A stretch of DNA of 64,000 nucleotides, taken from positions 1 through 64,000 of the forward strand of contig NZ_JAGGLG010000022.1 of assembly GCF_017874315.1 (NCBI RefSeq), written 5' to 3'. The notes below the pieces were generated by a model, which was not told where the DNA came from, made no database searches, and saw only the letters and a program-made list of their open reading frames with translations. Shown here in pieces: positions 43,401 through 51,379 of this stretch; the stretch's first letter is position 1, and every line of letters begins with the position of its first letter. Made by a program: the position numbers and the translations under genes. The DNA is from Symbiobacterium terraclitae (GTDB lineage: Bacteria > Bacillota > Sulfobacillia > Symbiobacteriales > Symbiobacteriaceae).

Positions 43401-44387
43401 ATGAACCTGGGAACGGAGACCGGAATCCACGTGGTGTTTGGCTCGGGGCCGGTCGGCATGGCCGTGATGCAGGAGCTGCTCGCCCGGGGAAAGCGCGTGC
43501 GGATGGTGAACCGCTCCGGCCGCGCCGACGTGCCCCCGCCGGTTGAGGTGGTCCGGGCGGACGCGACCGATCCGGTGACTGCGGGTCTGGCCTGCCGCGG
43601 CGCCGAGGTGATCTACCACTGCGCCAAGGCCCCCTACACCGAGTGGCCCGAGAAGTTCCCGCCGATCATGGACGGCATCATCAGGGCAGCCGCGGACGCG
43701 GGGGCCAGGCTGATCTACGCGGACAACCTGTACATGTACGGGCCGGTGGACGGGCCCATCACCGAAGCGCTGCCCTACCGGGCCACGGGGCGCAAGGGAC
43801 GGACCCGGGCGCAGATGGCCGACGCGCTGATGGAAGCGCACCGCGCCGGCCGGGTGCGCGCCGCCATCTGCCGCGCCTCCGACTTCTTCGGCCCCGGCGT
43901 GCTCCACTCGGCGATGGGGGAGAGGGTCTTCGGCGCCGCGCTGGCCGGCAGGCCGGCGGAGCTGCTGGGCTCCCTGGACGTCCCGCACACCTACACGTAC
44001 ATCCGCGACTTCGCCAGGGCCCTGGTGACCCTCGGCGAGCGGGACGAGGCGCTGGGCCAGGTGTGGCATGCGCCCAGCGCCCCGACCATCACCACCCGGC
44101 AGTTCCTCGAGATGGTCTTTGCCGAGGCCGGGGAGAAGCCGCGCTTCCGGGTGGCACCCAGGGCGTTCGTGGCGCTCATGGGGCTCTTCAACCCGACCAT
44201 TCGGGAGCTGAAGGAGATGCTGTACACCTTCGAGCGCCCCTACGTGGTGGACCACAGCCGGTACGCCCGGGCGTTCGGCGACCACTCGACGCCGCACCCG
44301 GTGGCGATCCGGGAGACCTTAGACTGGTACCGCAGGCGAGACGCGTCCAACGTGGCCGCGCCGGGGAAGGCGGCTGACGGGGCGTGA
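43401..44387 (+). CDS. NAD(P)-dependent epimerase/dehydratase (extended SDR)
   Basis: 328 residues. Rossmann start VVFGSGPVGMAVMQELLARG (FGSGPVG replaces the usual GATGFLG), dinucleotide-distinguishing MVNRSGR, ADATD, and the mid-domain ADNLYMYG (Y-M-Y-G like SDR 'Y..YG') with TRAQMADALM where YxxxK would be expected; here the lysine of the catalytic YxxxK is not evident, so it may be an atypical SDR. The C-terminal 'HTYTYIRDFARALVTL' and 'PTITTRQFLEMVF' blocks are typical of epimerase-like proteins with nucleotide-sugar or lipid substrates. ATG 43401 follows GGGGGGG. Monocistronic. Preceded by an AT-richer ~50-base promoter region (TTGCAT..TATAGT at ~43355-43370). Confidence 0.78.
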   Translation: MNLGTETGIHVVFGSGPVGMAVMQELLARGKRVRMVNRSGRADVPPPVEVVRADATDPVTAGLACRGAEVIYHCAKAPYTEWPEKFPPIMDGIIRAAADAGARLIYADNLYMYGPVDGPITEALPYRATGRKGRTRAQMADALMEAHRAGRVRAAICRASDFFGPGVLHSAMGERVFGAALAGRPAELLGSLDVPHTYTYIRDFARALVTLGERDEALGQVWHAPSAPTITTRQFLEMVFAEAGEKPRFRVAPRAFVALMGLFNPTIRELKEMLYTFERPYVVDHSRYARAFGDHSTPHPVAIRETLDWYRRRDASNVAAPGKAADGA

Positions 44388-44557
44388 CCCGCCACCGGCG
44401 GTCGCGCCGTCGCCTGGACGCGTTACATCCGGGCGCCGGGCAGTCGGGCATCAGGCCCCCGGATCCACGATACCCGTGCACGGATGGGCGTCGCGACCCC
44501 GGGCGCGGCGCCGCATCCAGGTGCCGCCAGCTTGCAGGGCCGGTACGGAACAGACCA

Positions 44558-44586
44558 ATCCGGGCGCCCACGAGGGGCGCCCGGAT
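44558..44586. terminator. Bidirectional terminator between convergent genes
   Basis: Perfect 12-bp stem ATCCGGGCGCCC/GGGCGCCCGGAT with a five-base loop, lying between the epimerase stop and the MFS-gene stop and serving at least the minus-strand gene. Confidence 0.75.
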
Positions 44587-44594
44587 CTCGCGTC

Positions 44595-45779
44595 TCACCG
44601 GCTGCCCTGCCGCCGGGCCAGGGCGGCCATGCCCAGGGCGGCGGTGAGCAGGCAGCCGATGAAGCCCACCACGCCGGGCCAGCCGAAGCGCATCCAGCAG
44701 AGGCCGGCGGTGGTCCCCGCGATGCTGGAGCCCAGGTAGTAGGTGAAGAGGTAGAGGGCGGAGGCGGCGCCCTTGTCCTGCACGGCCCGCTGCCCCACCC
44801 AGCCGCTGGCGATGGAGTGCGCCCCGAAGAAGCCGAAGGTGAAGACGGCGATGCCGGCGATCTTCACCAGAAGCCCGCCGGCGAGCGACACGGCGGCGCC
44901 GGCCAGCTGGATCGCGAGGCTCAGGGCGAGCATCGGCGCCCGGCCGTACCGGTCCGAGAGGCGGCCCATCCAGGCCGAGCTAAACGTGCCGGCCAGGTAG
45001 AGGACGAAGATCCAGCCCACCAGGGCGGCGCTGAGCCCGTAGGGCGGCGCCATCAGGTGGTAGCTGACGTAGTTGTACAGGGCGACGAAGGAGCCCATCG
45101 TCAGGAAGGCGATCAGGTAGAGGCTGCGCAGCAAGGGGTCGGAGAGTGCGTGCAGGAGCGACCCGACCAGGCGCCGCGGCTGCAGCGGCTGGGCCCTGAA
45201 GTGGCGGGACGGGGGGAGGGTGCGGGTGAACCAGAGGGCGCAGGCGAGGCTCAGCACGCCGATGCTGCCCACCGCGGCCCGCCAGCCCCAGAAGTCGGCG
45301 ACGGTGCCGGCGATGATGCGCCCGCTCAGGCCGCCCACGGAGTTGCCCGCGATGTAGAGCCCCATCGCCGCCCCCAGGTGGCGGACGTCGATCTCCTCGG
45401 CCAGGTAGGCCATGGCGGTGGCGGGAAGTCCGGCCATCACCAGGCCGTGCAGGAAGCGCAGGGCCAGGAACGGGCCGAAGGTCGGCGCGAACGCCGCCGC
45501 CACGCCGATGACGCCGGCGCCCAGCATGGCGAAGGTCATGATCGGCTTGCGCCCCAGGGAGTCGGCCAGGGGTCCGACCAGCACCTGGGAGAGGGCGAGG
45601 CTCATCGTCGCCACCGACACGGAGAGGCTGGCGTGTGCGGGCGAGATGCCGAAGTGGTCGGACAGGAGGGGCAGGATCGGCTGGGTGACGTACAGGCTGG
45701 CGTACACCGCCAGCGCACCGAGGAACAGGGCCAGGGTCACCCGTCTGTACTCCGGGGTACCTTGCTGGATGCGGGTCAC
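44595..45779 (-). CDS. MFS transporter (YnfM/AraJ-like)
   Basis: 394 residues, twelve predicted membrane helices. The loop 2-3 motif GPLADSLGRKPIMT (pattern G...D..GR..) and its repeat in the second half GRLSDRYGRAPMLAL identify the major facilitator superfamily; the N-terminal YASLYVTQPILPLLSDHFGI is typical of the YnfM/inner-membrane drug-or-metabolite exporter group. GTG 45779 is chosen because AAGAAGG lies upstream; longer in-frame starts would add a non-homologous hydrophilic tail. A perfect palindrome (45795-45810) overlaps the leader and suggests control by a local repressor. Substrate unknown. Confidence 0.85.
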   Translation of the reverse strand: MTRIQQGTPEYRRVTLALFLGALAVYASLYVTQPILPLLSDHFGISPAHASLSVSVATMSLALSQVLVGPLADSLGRKPIMTFAMLGAGVIGVAAAFAPTFGPFLALRFLHGLVMAGLPATAMAYLAEEIDVRHLGAAMGLYIAGNSVGGLSGRIIAGTVADFWGWRAAVGSIGVLSLACALWFTRTLPPSRHFRAQPLQPRRLVGSLLHALSDPLLRSLYLIAFLTMGSFVALYNYVSYHLMAPPYGLSAALVGWIFVLYLAGTFSSAWMGRLSDRYGRAPMLALSLAIQLAGAAVSLAGGLLVKIAGIAVFTFGFFGAHSIASGWVGQRAVQDKGAASALYLFTYYLGSSIAGTTAGLCWMRFGWPGVVGFIGCLLTAALGMAALARRQGSR

Positions 45780-45794
45780 TGGGCGGGCCTTCTT

Positions 45795-45810
45795 TCGTAA
45801 TGTTTTACGA
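45795..45810. promoter_or_regulatory. Operator-like palindrome ahead of the MFS gene
   Basis: TCGTAA-TGTT-TTACGA is a perfect 6-bp inverted repeat with a 4-base spacer, 16-31 bases upstream of the MFS start. It sits in a short AT-rich island and overlaps the ribosome-binding region, as expected for a repressor site. No regulator gene is adjacent. Confidence 0.45.
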
Positions 45811-45890
45811 TGTGATAATACGTCATCCGTCAGGAGTTCGCCATAGTTCGGTGTTGAGCCGCCCGCTGCAGGCAGTGACCCGCCTTCCAC

Positions 45891-47219
45891 CTACCGTTGT
45901 CCCCGCAGGATGGCGAGAGCCGCTTCCACGTCCGGGTCACGGCCGGCCGCGATGTCGGCGATGGTCAGCTGGACCTCGATGTCCGGCCGGGTGCCGTTCC
46001 CCTCCACCGGGGTCCCGTCGGGGAAGTACTCGATCCAGCGGGAGAGCCGCACCCTCGCCCCGCCGGGCAGCGTGAAGATCTCCGGGTTGGCAGAACCCGC
46101 ACCCGTGGGGCGGCCGACGGTCGTCACCCGGCCGGTGCGGGCCAGCCCGCCGACGAAGAAGTCGTTGGAGCTGTAGACGCCCTCGTCGATCAGCAGCACC
46201 ACCGGGCCGGTGTAGGTCCAGGGTCCCCGGGGCTCCACGTAGTGGGGCATCAGGGGGGTCCAGAACGGGTACATGCGGAACCGGAAGCGGCTGAAGAGCT
46301 GCCTCTCGGCGAACAGGCGGCCGGCGACCTGGCTGGCCAGCCTGTCGTCCCCGCCGCCGTTCCCCCGCACGTCGAGGATGAGTCCGGGCGCGCCCCTGAA
46401 CCGCTCCAGGGCGGCGTCGAAGGCGTAGGCGGCGTCGCCTGTCCACATGTGGATGCGGATGTACCCGAATCCCTCGATCTCCCGGGCGGTGACCTGCGTG
46501 GGCTGCGGTCCGACCGTGGGGCTGTCCGGCTCGGGCTCGGGCCGCTCCAGTACCACGGTGTACTCGCCCCCGTCAGGCCGGAGGAAGGTCGCCGCCACGG
46601 CGCTGCCGGGCGGACCGGTGAGCAGGCTCCGGGCGATGCGGCGCTGGCGCCGGGCCTCGGTCGCCTCGCCGATGTACGGGCGCAGCTCCGCTGCCACCTC
46701 GGCCACGGGGCGGCCGTCGATGGCGGTCAGCCGGTCGCCGGGCGTGACCCGGTCCGCCAGGGCCTCGCCGACCTCCAGCACCACGTACTGCTCCTCCACC
46801 CAGCCAAGAGTGAGGGGCGGGGTGGTCACCGGCTGCTGTCCGGGGTAGGAGACGAGGCGGGAGTGGCCGTCGTCGAGCGAGGCCACCATCCGCTCCAGCA
46901 CGCGGTAGAAGGCGGCGTCGTCGGGCGCCGCCTTCGCCTCGGGCCAGTAGGTCGCCCGGCGGGCTCTCCAGTCGATGCCCTTCAGCTCGAGGTAGGAATA
47001 GTTGCGCTGAACAGTCGTCCAGAGCGCGTCGAAGATCTCCCTGCGCTGCTCAGGCGTGAGCGGGCCTTCCCAGACGGGCTGGGGCTGTGCGGAGTTGACG
47101 GCGACCCGGTACAGGGAGAAGCCGAGAACCCCCAGCACGACCAGGAACACGACAGGGACGGCGAGCAGGACCAGCACCCAGCGGCGACGGTACCAGGGCT
47201 TCCGGACGGTTGGAACCAT
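45891..47219 (-). CDS. S41-family (C-terminal processing-type) peptidase
   Basis: 442 residues. N-terminal membrane anchor (WVLVLLAVPVVFLVVLGVLGFSLY), then a tricorn/CtpA-like N-domain (REIFDALWTTVQRNYSYLELKG), a PDZ-like region (LADRVTPGDRLTAIDGRPV) and the S41 protease domain with GLILDVRGNGGGDD and the nucleophile region LLIDEGVYSSNDFFVG. Substitution around the nucleophile (SSNDFF in place of SAS/E) is within the range seen in this family. The extracellular orientation suggests surface or periplasm-like protein processing. The 110-base gap to the MFS start suggests they are separately expressed. Confidence 0.85.
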   Translation of the reverse strand: MVPTVRKPWYRRRWVLVLLAVPVVFLVVLGVLGFSLYRVAVNSAQPQPVWEGPLTPEQRREIFDALWTTVQRNYSYLELKGIDWRARRATYWPEAKAAPDDAAFYRVLERMVASLDDGHSRLVSYPGQQPVTTPPLTLGWVEEQYVVLEVGEALADRVTPGDRLTAIDGRPVAEVAAELRPYIGEATEARRQRRIARSLLTGPPGSAVAATFLRPDGGEYTVVLERPEPEPDSPTVGPQPTQVTAREIEGFGYIRIHMWTGDAAYAFDAALERFRGAPGLILDVRGNGGGDDRLASQVAGRLFAERQLFSRFRFRMYPFWTPLMPHYVEPRGPWTYTGPVVLLIDEGVYSSNDFFVGGLARTGRVTTVGRPTGAGSANPEIFTLPGGARVRLSRWIEYFPDGTPVEGNGTRPDIEVQLTIADIAAGRDPDVEAALAILRGQR

Positions 47220-47301
47220 GGCGAGCCTCCCGAAAGTATCGTCTGGTACATTCTTCGCTGCTGAACTTTCCCATCCTTCACCCGCCTCCCGGCGTGGCCG
47301 G

Positions 47302-47622
47302 TCACGATCCGAACGGCTCGATCAGCACCTCCATCACCCCGCCGCAGACGGCCCCTTCGTCCAGCGCGGGGTCGTCCAGCAGGTCCACCTGCTCGACTAC
47401 GGGGCGCCCCTCGTCCAGGGCGGTGAGGGCCGCCAGGCGGATGCGGTTCTCGCCGCAGCCTCCCCCGACCGAGCCGGCGATGCGGCCGTCCCGCCAGATG
47501 AGCATCTTCGCCCCCACCTCCCGGGGGCAGTGGCCGCGGGTGTGCACCACCGTGGCCAGCGCCACGCGCTCGCCCGCCTGCAGGGCCTCGTGGAGCTGCA
47601 GGATCGGATCCTCCACGGGCAT
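47302..47622 (-). CDS. XdhC/CoxI N-terminal-domain protein
   Basis: 106 residues. Stand-alone XdhC_CoxI domain: LHEALQAGERVALATVVHTRG, the cysteine in HTRGHCPREVGAKMLI and SVGGGCGE match the family block 'G...ALATVV...GS.PR..GA.M......G.I.GG'. XdhC-type proteins bind the molybdenum cofactor, help sulfuration and deliver it to xanthine-dehydrogenase-type apoenzymes. The ATG overlaps the stop of the neighbouring XdhC Rossmann-domain gene (TGATG), so the two usually fused halves are here two coupled polypeptides. Last gene of the molybdenum hydroxylase operon. Confidence 0.85.
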   Translation of the reverse strand: MPVEDPILQLHEALQAGERVALATVVHTRGHCPREVGAKMLIWRDGRIAGSVGGGCGENRIRLAALTALDEGRPVVEQVDLLDDPALDEGAVCGGVMEVLIEPFGS

Positions 47623-48470
47623 CACCTCCGGCTCAGGTGTACCAGGGGCCTGTCCAGTGTCGAGAGCGGGGCGCCCGTGCCGCCCCTCCGGGAGGCGATC
47701 ACCTCCGCGATCACGGCGATGGCGATCTCGCCGGGCGTCCGCGCACCGATGTCCAGCCCGATGGGCGCCCGCACCCTGTCGAGCCACGCCTCCGGCACGC
47801 CTTCCGCCAGCAGGGCGTCGCGCACGGCCCGGACCCGGGTGCGGCTGCCGATCATCCCGATGTAGGCCACGGGGGCGCCGGCCAGGGCGGAGAGGCAGGC
47901 GCGGTCGTGGGCGTGGCCGCGGGTCACGAGCACCACGTGGTGGCGGGGGCCCGGCGCCAGGGCGGTCAGCTCGGCCACGAGGGGTCCGCAGATCACCCTG
48001 CGGGCCATGGGGAAGCGGGAGGGGGAGGCGAAGGACGGGCGGTCGTCCAGCACCCAGACCTCGAAGCCGGCCAGGGCGCCGGCCGCCGCCACCTGCTGCC
48101 CCACGTGGCCGCCGCCCACCACCAGCAGCACCGGCGGCGGCAGGTGCGCCTCCACGTACACCCGCACGTCGCCCTCGGGCAGCCGGAGCCATCGGCAGCC
48201 CGTCTCACCCTGCTCGAGCATCTCGGCGGCCAGTCGGGCCATCTGGGCCGCCAGGGCGGGCCCGCCGCCCGGGAGGGGGGAGTGCAGCACGGCGTCAGCA
48301 TGCAGGATCTCACCGTCTCCCACCAGCACGGCCGCGCCCAGGAGAGCCGGCGACGCGGCGTCCGGCCGCCGCTGGCGAGCCGGCGACCAGCCCACCACCT
48401 TCGCGACGGCGGCCGGCCGCCCGGCGGCTACCTCTCGGGCCAGGTGATCCAGGTAGGTCATGGCGCTCAC
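47622..48470 (-). CDS. XdhC Rossmann-domain maturation protein
   Basis: 282 residues. The C-terminal XdhC_C Rossmann domain is clear: PVLLVVGGGHVGQQVAAAGALAGFEVWVLDDRPSFAS (VVGGGHV.Q motif) and YIGMIGSRTRVRAVRDALLAEGVP, ending with PIGLDIGARTPGEIAIAVIAEVIA. The N-terminal ~110 residues are a degenerate XdhC_CoxI-like portion (AAVAKVVGWSP). It matures the molybdenum hydroxylase encoded upstream; the counterpart in the PaoABC system is PaoD. GTG 48470 overlaps the mocA stop; ATG 48461 is also possible. Confidence 0.85.
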   Translation of the reverse strand: MSAMTYLDHLAREVAAGRPAAVAKVVGWSPARQRRPDAASPALLGAAVLVGDGEILHADAVLHSPLPGGGPALAAQMARLAAEMLEQGETGCRWLRLPEGDVRVYVEAHLPPPVLLVVGGGHVGQQVAAAGALAGFEVWVLDDRPSFASPSRFPMARRVICGPLVAELTALAPGPRHHVVLVTRGHAHDRACLSALAGAPVAYIGMIGSRTRVRAVRDALLAEGVPEAWLDRVRAPIGLDIGARTPGEIAIAVIAEVIASRRGGTGAPLSTLDRPLVHLSRR

Positions 48471-49306
48471 GCTCCCCTCTTCCGATGCGACAGGAAGGCC
48501 AGCGCCCGCCGGTAGGCGTCGGGCGTGTCCACATCCAGCAGGACCTCGTCGGTGGGCACGGGCACCTCGGCCACCGCCTCGGGGTACCGGGTGAAGAGGC
48601 CCCGCAGCCCCTCGTCGGCTGGGAGTGCCAGCAGCGGCCCCAGGAGGCTGCGGTCCACGCAGATCGGGTGGCCCCGGCGCCCGGCGAAGGTCGGCACCGT
48701 GATGCCCCCGCCGTGCCCCGCCAGGATTCCGGCCACCGTCCCGGGGGTGATCAGCGGCTGGTCGCCAAGGGCGATGAGCACCCCGCCGGAGGGCGGCGAG
48801 GAAGTCCCGGCCTGCTGCAGGGCTGTCCCGGTCTGCTCCGGCGGCGCCTTCCCGGCGTTCGGTGACGACGTCCCGGCCTGCGGCAGGGTTTCCCCCGGCT
48901 GCCCGAGGGCAGCCGCGGGCTGCTCCGGGGTTGATGCCCCGACGTGTGCCGCGCCCCGCTCGGCCTGCAGCAGGGCCGCCACCCCGGCCTGCACCGAGGT
49001 GAGCATTCCCTCCCGGTAGCGGGGGTTGTCGACCACGATCACCCGGGGTGCATCAGCCAGCGAACCAAGGGCAGCCCGGTGCGCGTCCGCCCTGTGCCCC
49101 AGCACGACGGCGACCTTGCTCACCGGGGCGGCCAGGAGCGTGCGGATCACCGCCTCCAGCACCGTCGCCCCACCCCAGGGCAGGAGCATCTTGGGTTGGC
49201 CCATCCGGCGCGACTCCCCGGCCGCCAGCACCACGGCGGTCGCCATGGGCGCGGCCCCGGCCACGGGCATCGAAGACAGCTCGTGCATGACCGGCAGCTC
49301 GTGCAT
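48467..49306 (-). CDS. mocA: MocA-like molybdenum cofactor cytidylyltransferase with insertion
   Basis: 279 residues. MocA transfers CMP from CTP to molybdopterin for xanthine-oxidase-family enzymes. Nucleotide-binding motif AVVLAAGESRRMGQPKMLLPWGG (~24-46) and later GVLIALGDQPLITPGTV, GHPICVDRSL and DVDTPDAYRRAL fit the MobA/MocA fold. A ~45-residue Pro/Gly/Ser/Gln-rich insertion with repeats ('QAGTSSP' twice, ~120-167) interrupts the domain between the VQAGVAALL helix and the LIALGDQP strand. The true start may be Met7, Met13 or Met21; the first ATG overlaps the preceding stop. Confidence 0.82.
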   Translation of the reverse strand: MHELPVMHELSSMPVAGAAPMATAVVLAAGESRRMGQPKMLLPWGGATVLEAVIRTLLAAPVSKVAVVLGHRADAHRAALGSLADAPRVIVVDNPRYREGMLTSVQAGVAALLQAERGAAHVGASTPEQPAAALGQPGETLPQAGTSSPNAGKAPPEQTGTALQQAGTSSPPSGGVLIALGDQPLITPGTVAGILAGHGGGITVPTFAGRRGHPICVDRSLLGPLLALPADEGLRGLFTRYPEAVAEVPVPTDEVLLDVDTPDAYRRALAFLSHRKRGA

Positions 49307-50304
49307 CAGACGGTCACCGCCCGGTTCAGCCAGGCCATGAGGCCCGGCGCAGTCTCGAGGGGCACGAGCACGACCCGCGGGTCGGCCTCCACATCCCCCT
49401 CCGGCCAGGTCACCGTCGCCCCGCGGCTGAAGAGCCCCCAGACGGGCACCCAGTCCAGCCCGGCGTCCGAGCCGGAGAGCGTGCGGACGACACGGGCGGC
49501 CGGCAGCCCCTCCGCCCAGGCCAGGTCCGCGCCGCCCAGCAGGGCCTGCCTCACCTGCCCGGCCGCGATGGCTGCCCGCAGGCGTTCCGGCTCCTCCAGG
49601 TACAGGGGGAACCTGCCGCAGACGGGCGCGAGCGCGGCGAGGGCGTCGTTGCCCAGCGCCGCCCAGACGGGCTGCGGGTGCAGGTCGGCGGGGTGAGCGT
49701 CATGCCCGTCCCCGCCATCGCTGTGGTCAAAGCGCACCAGGGCCGCCCGGCGGTAGCCGCCCACCGCCAGCAGGCGCCCGCCGGGCAGGCTGCGGTAGTG
49801 CGACCAGCCCGCCAGGATGGGGAGCCAGGCGAGATCGCGGGAGGTGGCCGGGCCCTCCAGGTCCCCGTGGGCGGGCAGCATCTCGCCGGTCAGCCCGAGT
49901 GCCCGGCACAGCGCGGCGGTTCCCTCGCAGGGGTAGCATGCGACGGAGGGGGGCGGACGGGCGGGTAGCTCAGCGGCCGCGCCCCGCTCTGCCAGGGCCG
50001 GATCCGTCTCCGGCCGTTCCTGAGCCATGCGTGTGGGTAGCGCTGCCCCCGGGGACAGTCGCTCGGCCAGCCCCGGGCGGTGCGCCGCAGCCGCCAGGGC
50101 CCGCCGCCCGATGGCAGAGCCGACGCCCGGGAGCCCGGCGGCGGCTGGCCCGGTCGCCGGCGGTCGCGCCGCGGCCCGCTCGGGGCCGCTGTCCCCTCCG
50201 TTCGGATCGATCACCACGTCGAACCCGGTCAGGAGGGCCCGGACCCCGGCGGCGGCCGTCCGCCCGGCTTCCGACAGGGCCCGGAGCCGGTCGCGCTCGC
50301 TCAC
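49306..50304 (-). CDS. Unknown protein in the molybdenum hydroxylase operon
   Basis: 332 residues, not recognised. GTG 50304 overlaps the cytochrome b stop (CAGTGAG) and the stop overlaps mocA, so it is cotranscribed with the enzyme and its maturation factors. N-terminal helix (ALSEAGRTAAAGVRALLTGF), a low-complexity Ala/Pro/Arg stretch (~40-125), then a folded C-terminal region with CYPCEGTAALCRALGL (three cysteines), WLPILAGWSHYRSLPGGRLLAVGGYRRAALVRFDH and VPVWGLFSRGATVTWPEGDVEA. No membrane helices or export signal. Position suggests a dedicated assembly or insertion factor (inference). Confidence 0.55.
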   Translation of the reverse strand: MSERDRLRALSEAGRTAAAGVRALLTGFDVVIDPNGGDSGPERAAARPPATGPAAAGLPGVGSAIGRRALAAAAHRPGLAERLSPGAALPTRMAQERPETDPALAERGAAAELPARPPPSVACYPCEGTAALCRALGLTGEMLPAHGDLEGPATSRDLAWLPILAGWSHYRSLPGGRLLAVGGYRRAALVRFDHSDGGDGHDAHPADLHPQPVWAALGNDALAALAPVCGRFPLYLEEPERLRAAIAAGQVRQALLGGADLAWAEGLPAARVVRTLSGSDAGLDWVPVWGLFSRGATVTWPEGDVEADPRVVLVPLETAPGLMAWLNRAVTV

Positions 50305-51365
50305 TGCGGCGTCCCCCCGCCGCCGGGGCTGGGCTCGGGCGACGGGTGGGGCTCGGCCGTGGGGCCGGCCCAGCTGCCGGCCGACTCCCGCAGGAGCTCC
50401 TGGTACCACCGCCCGTGGACCGCCTGCACGTAGGCGAGGCTCACCCTTCCCGTGAACATCGAGCGCAGCAGCGGCCAGTTGGTGCGCACCAGCACCACCG
50501 CGGCCACGTGAACGAAGAGCATGACGATGGTGCCCACGAAGGCCCAGTCGTGGATGCGCGTGGCCCAGAGGATCACGCCCCCCGGGAGCGGGTAGGCGTA
50601 GCGCACGGCCTTCAGCAGGCCGGTGGCCACCACCGCCAGGGACACCAGGACCCAGAGGGGGTAGGAGAGGAGCCGCTGCGTGGCCAGGTACTTGCCTTCG
50701 GCCGGGAAGCCCTGGAAGCCCACCGCCCGCTCCATGCCCCGCCGCCATCCGGCAGGCCACTGCAGGCCCGGGAACCCGAGGATCCCGCGGTCGCCCACCA
50801 GCCCGGCGTAGGCCAGCAGCTCGATGCCCGCGTCGCGCAGGGTCTCGCGGTCGGGCAGCAGACGGTGGCGGCTGGAGACGCCGGTGGTCAGGGCGTGCAC
50901 GGCCGTGCCGCCCAGGCCCAGCAGGATGAAGGCGGCGCCGACGTAGTGCAGCGTGTAGAGGAGGGGAAGGGCGAAGGGGTTGGGCAGCCACGAGACGATG
51001 AGCAGGGCGCCGGAGCCCATCGCCAGCAGGAAGCCCAGGGCGTTCAGCCAGTGGCTGAGCCGGTGGCCCGGGGAGTGGCGCTCCACCTCTGCGCTGCCCG
51101 GCCGGATGCCGCGCTGCCGGCGGCGGTAGAAGGCGCCGCCGAAGAGCCCCAGGGCGATGCCGGCCGCCGTGACCAGGAGCGTGATGGACGCCCAGCGGAA
51201 GTTGAGCTGGAACAGGGTGCTCTGCGGTGCCCACGGCTCGGCCGCGGCGGCGCCCGATCGCCCGGCGACCAGCAACAGGAACAGGGTGGCGGCTGGCACG
51301 ATGGCCCGGACGGCGTCCCGGCTGGTCCCGCCCGCCCCGTGCAGTCGGCCTGTCAGTCTTCTCAT
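50301..51365 (-). CDS. Membrane cytochrome b subunit (formate-dehydrogenase gamma-like)
   Basis: 354 residues. After a hydrophobic N-terminus (AIVPAATLFLLLVAGRSGAAAA, possible signal) there are about five membrane helices. Candidate heme-b histidines lie in EVERHSPGHRLSHWLNALGFLLA, LLYTLHYVGAAFILLGLGGTAVHALTTG and ATRIHDWAFVGTIVMLFVHVAAVVLV, the layout of FdnI/PsrC-type cytochrome b subunits (R-x-x-H-W start of helix 1 and H...H in the last helices). It should pass electrons from the ferredoxin encoded just upstream to the quinone pool. ATG 51365 follows GGGGAGGTG. Confidence 0.75.
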   Translation of the reverse strand: MRRLTGRLHGAGGTSRDAVRAIVPAATLFLLLVAGRSGAAAAEPWAPQSTLFQLNFRWASITLLVTAAGIALGLFGGAFYRRRQRGIRPGSAEVERHSPGHRLSHWLNALGFLLAMGSGALLIVSWLPNPFALPLLYTLHYVGAAFILLGLGGTAVHALTTGVSSRHRLLPDRETLRDAGIELLAYAGLVGDRGILGFPGLQWPAGWRRGMERAVGFQGFPAEGKYLATQRLLSYPLWVLVSLAVVATGLLKAVRYAYPLPGGVILWATRIHDWAFVGTIVMLFVHVAAVVLVRTNWPLLRSMFTGRVSLAYVQAVHGRWYQELLRESAGSWAGPTAEPHPSPEPSPGGGGTPQ

Positions 51366-51379
51366 CCCGCACACCTCCC

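Noticed and set aside
49306-51372. 688-codon minus-strand protein reaching from the unknown Mo-operon gene into cytochrome b
   Set aside because: The part upstream of GTG 50304 is an off-frame reading of cytochrome b; the start/stop overlap at 50301-50304 defines the gene.
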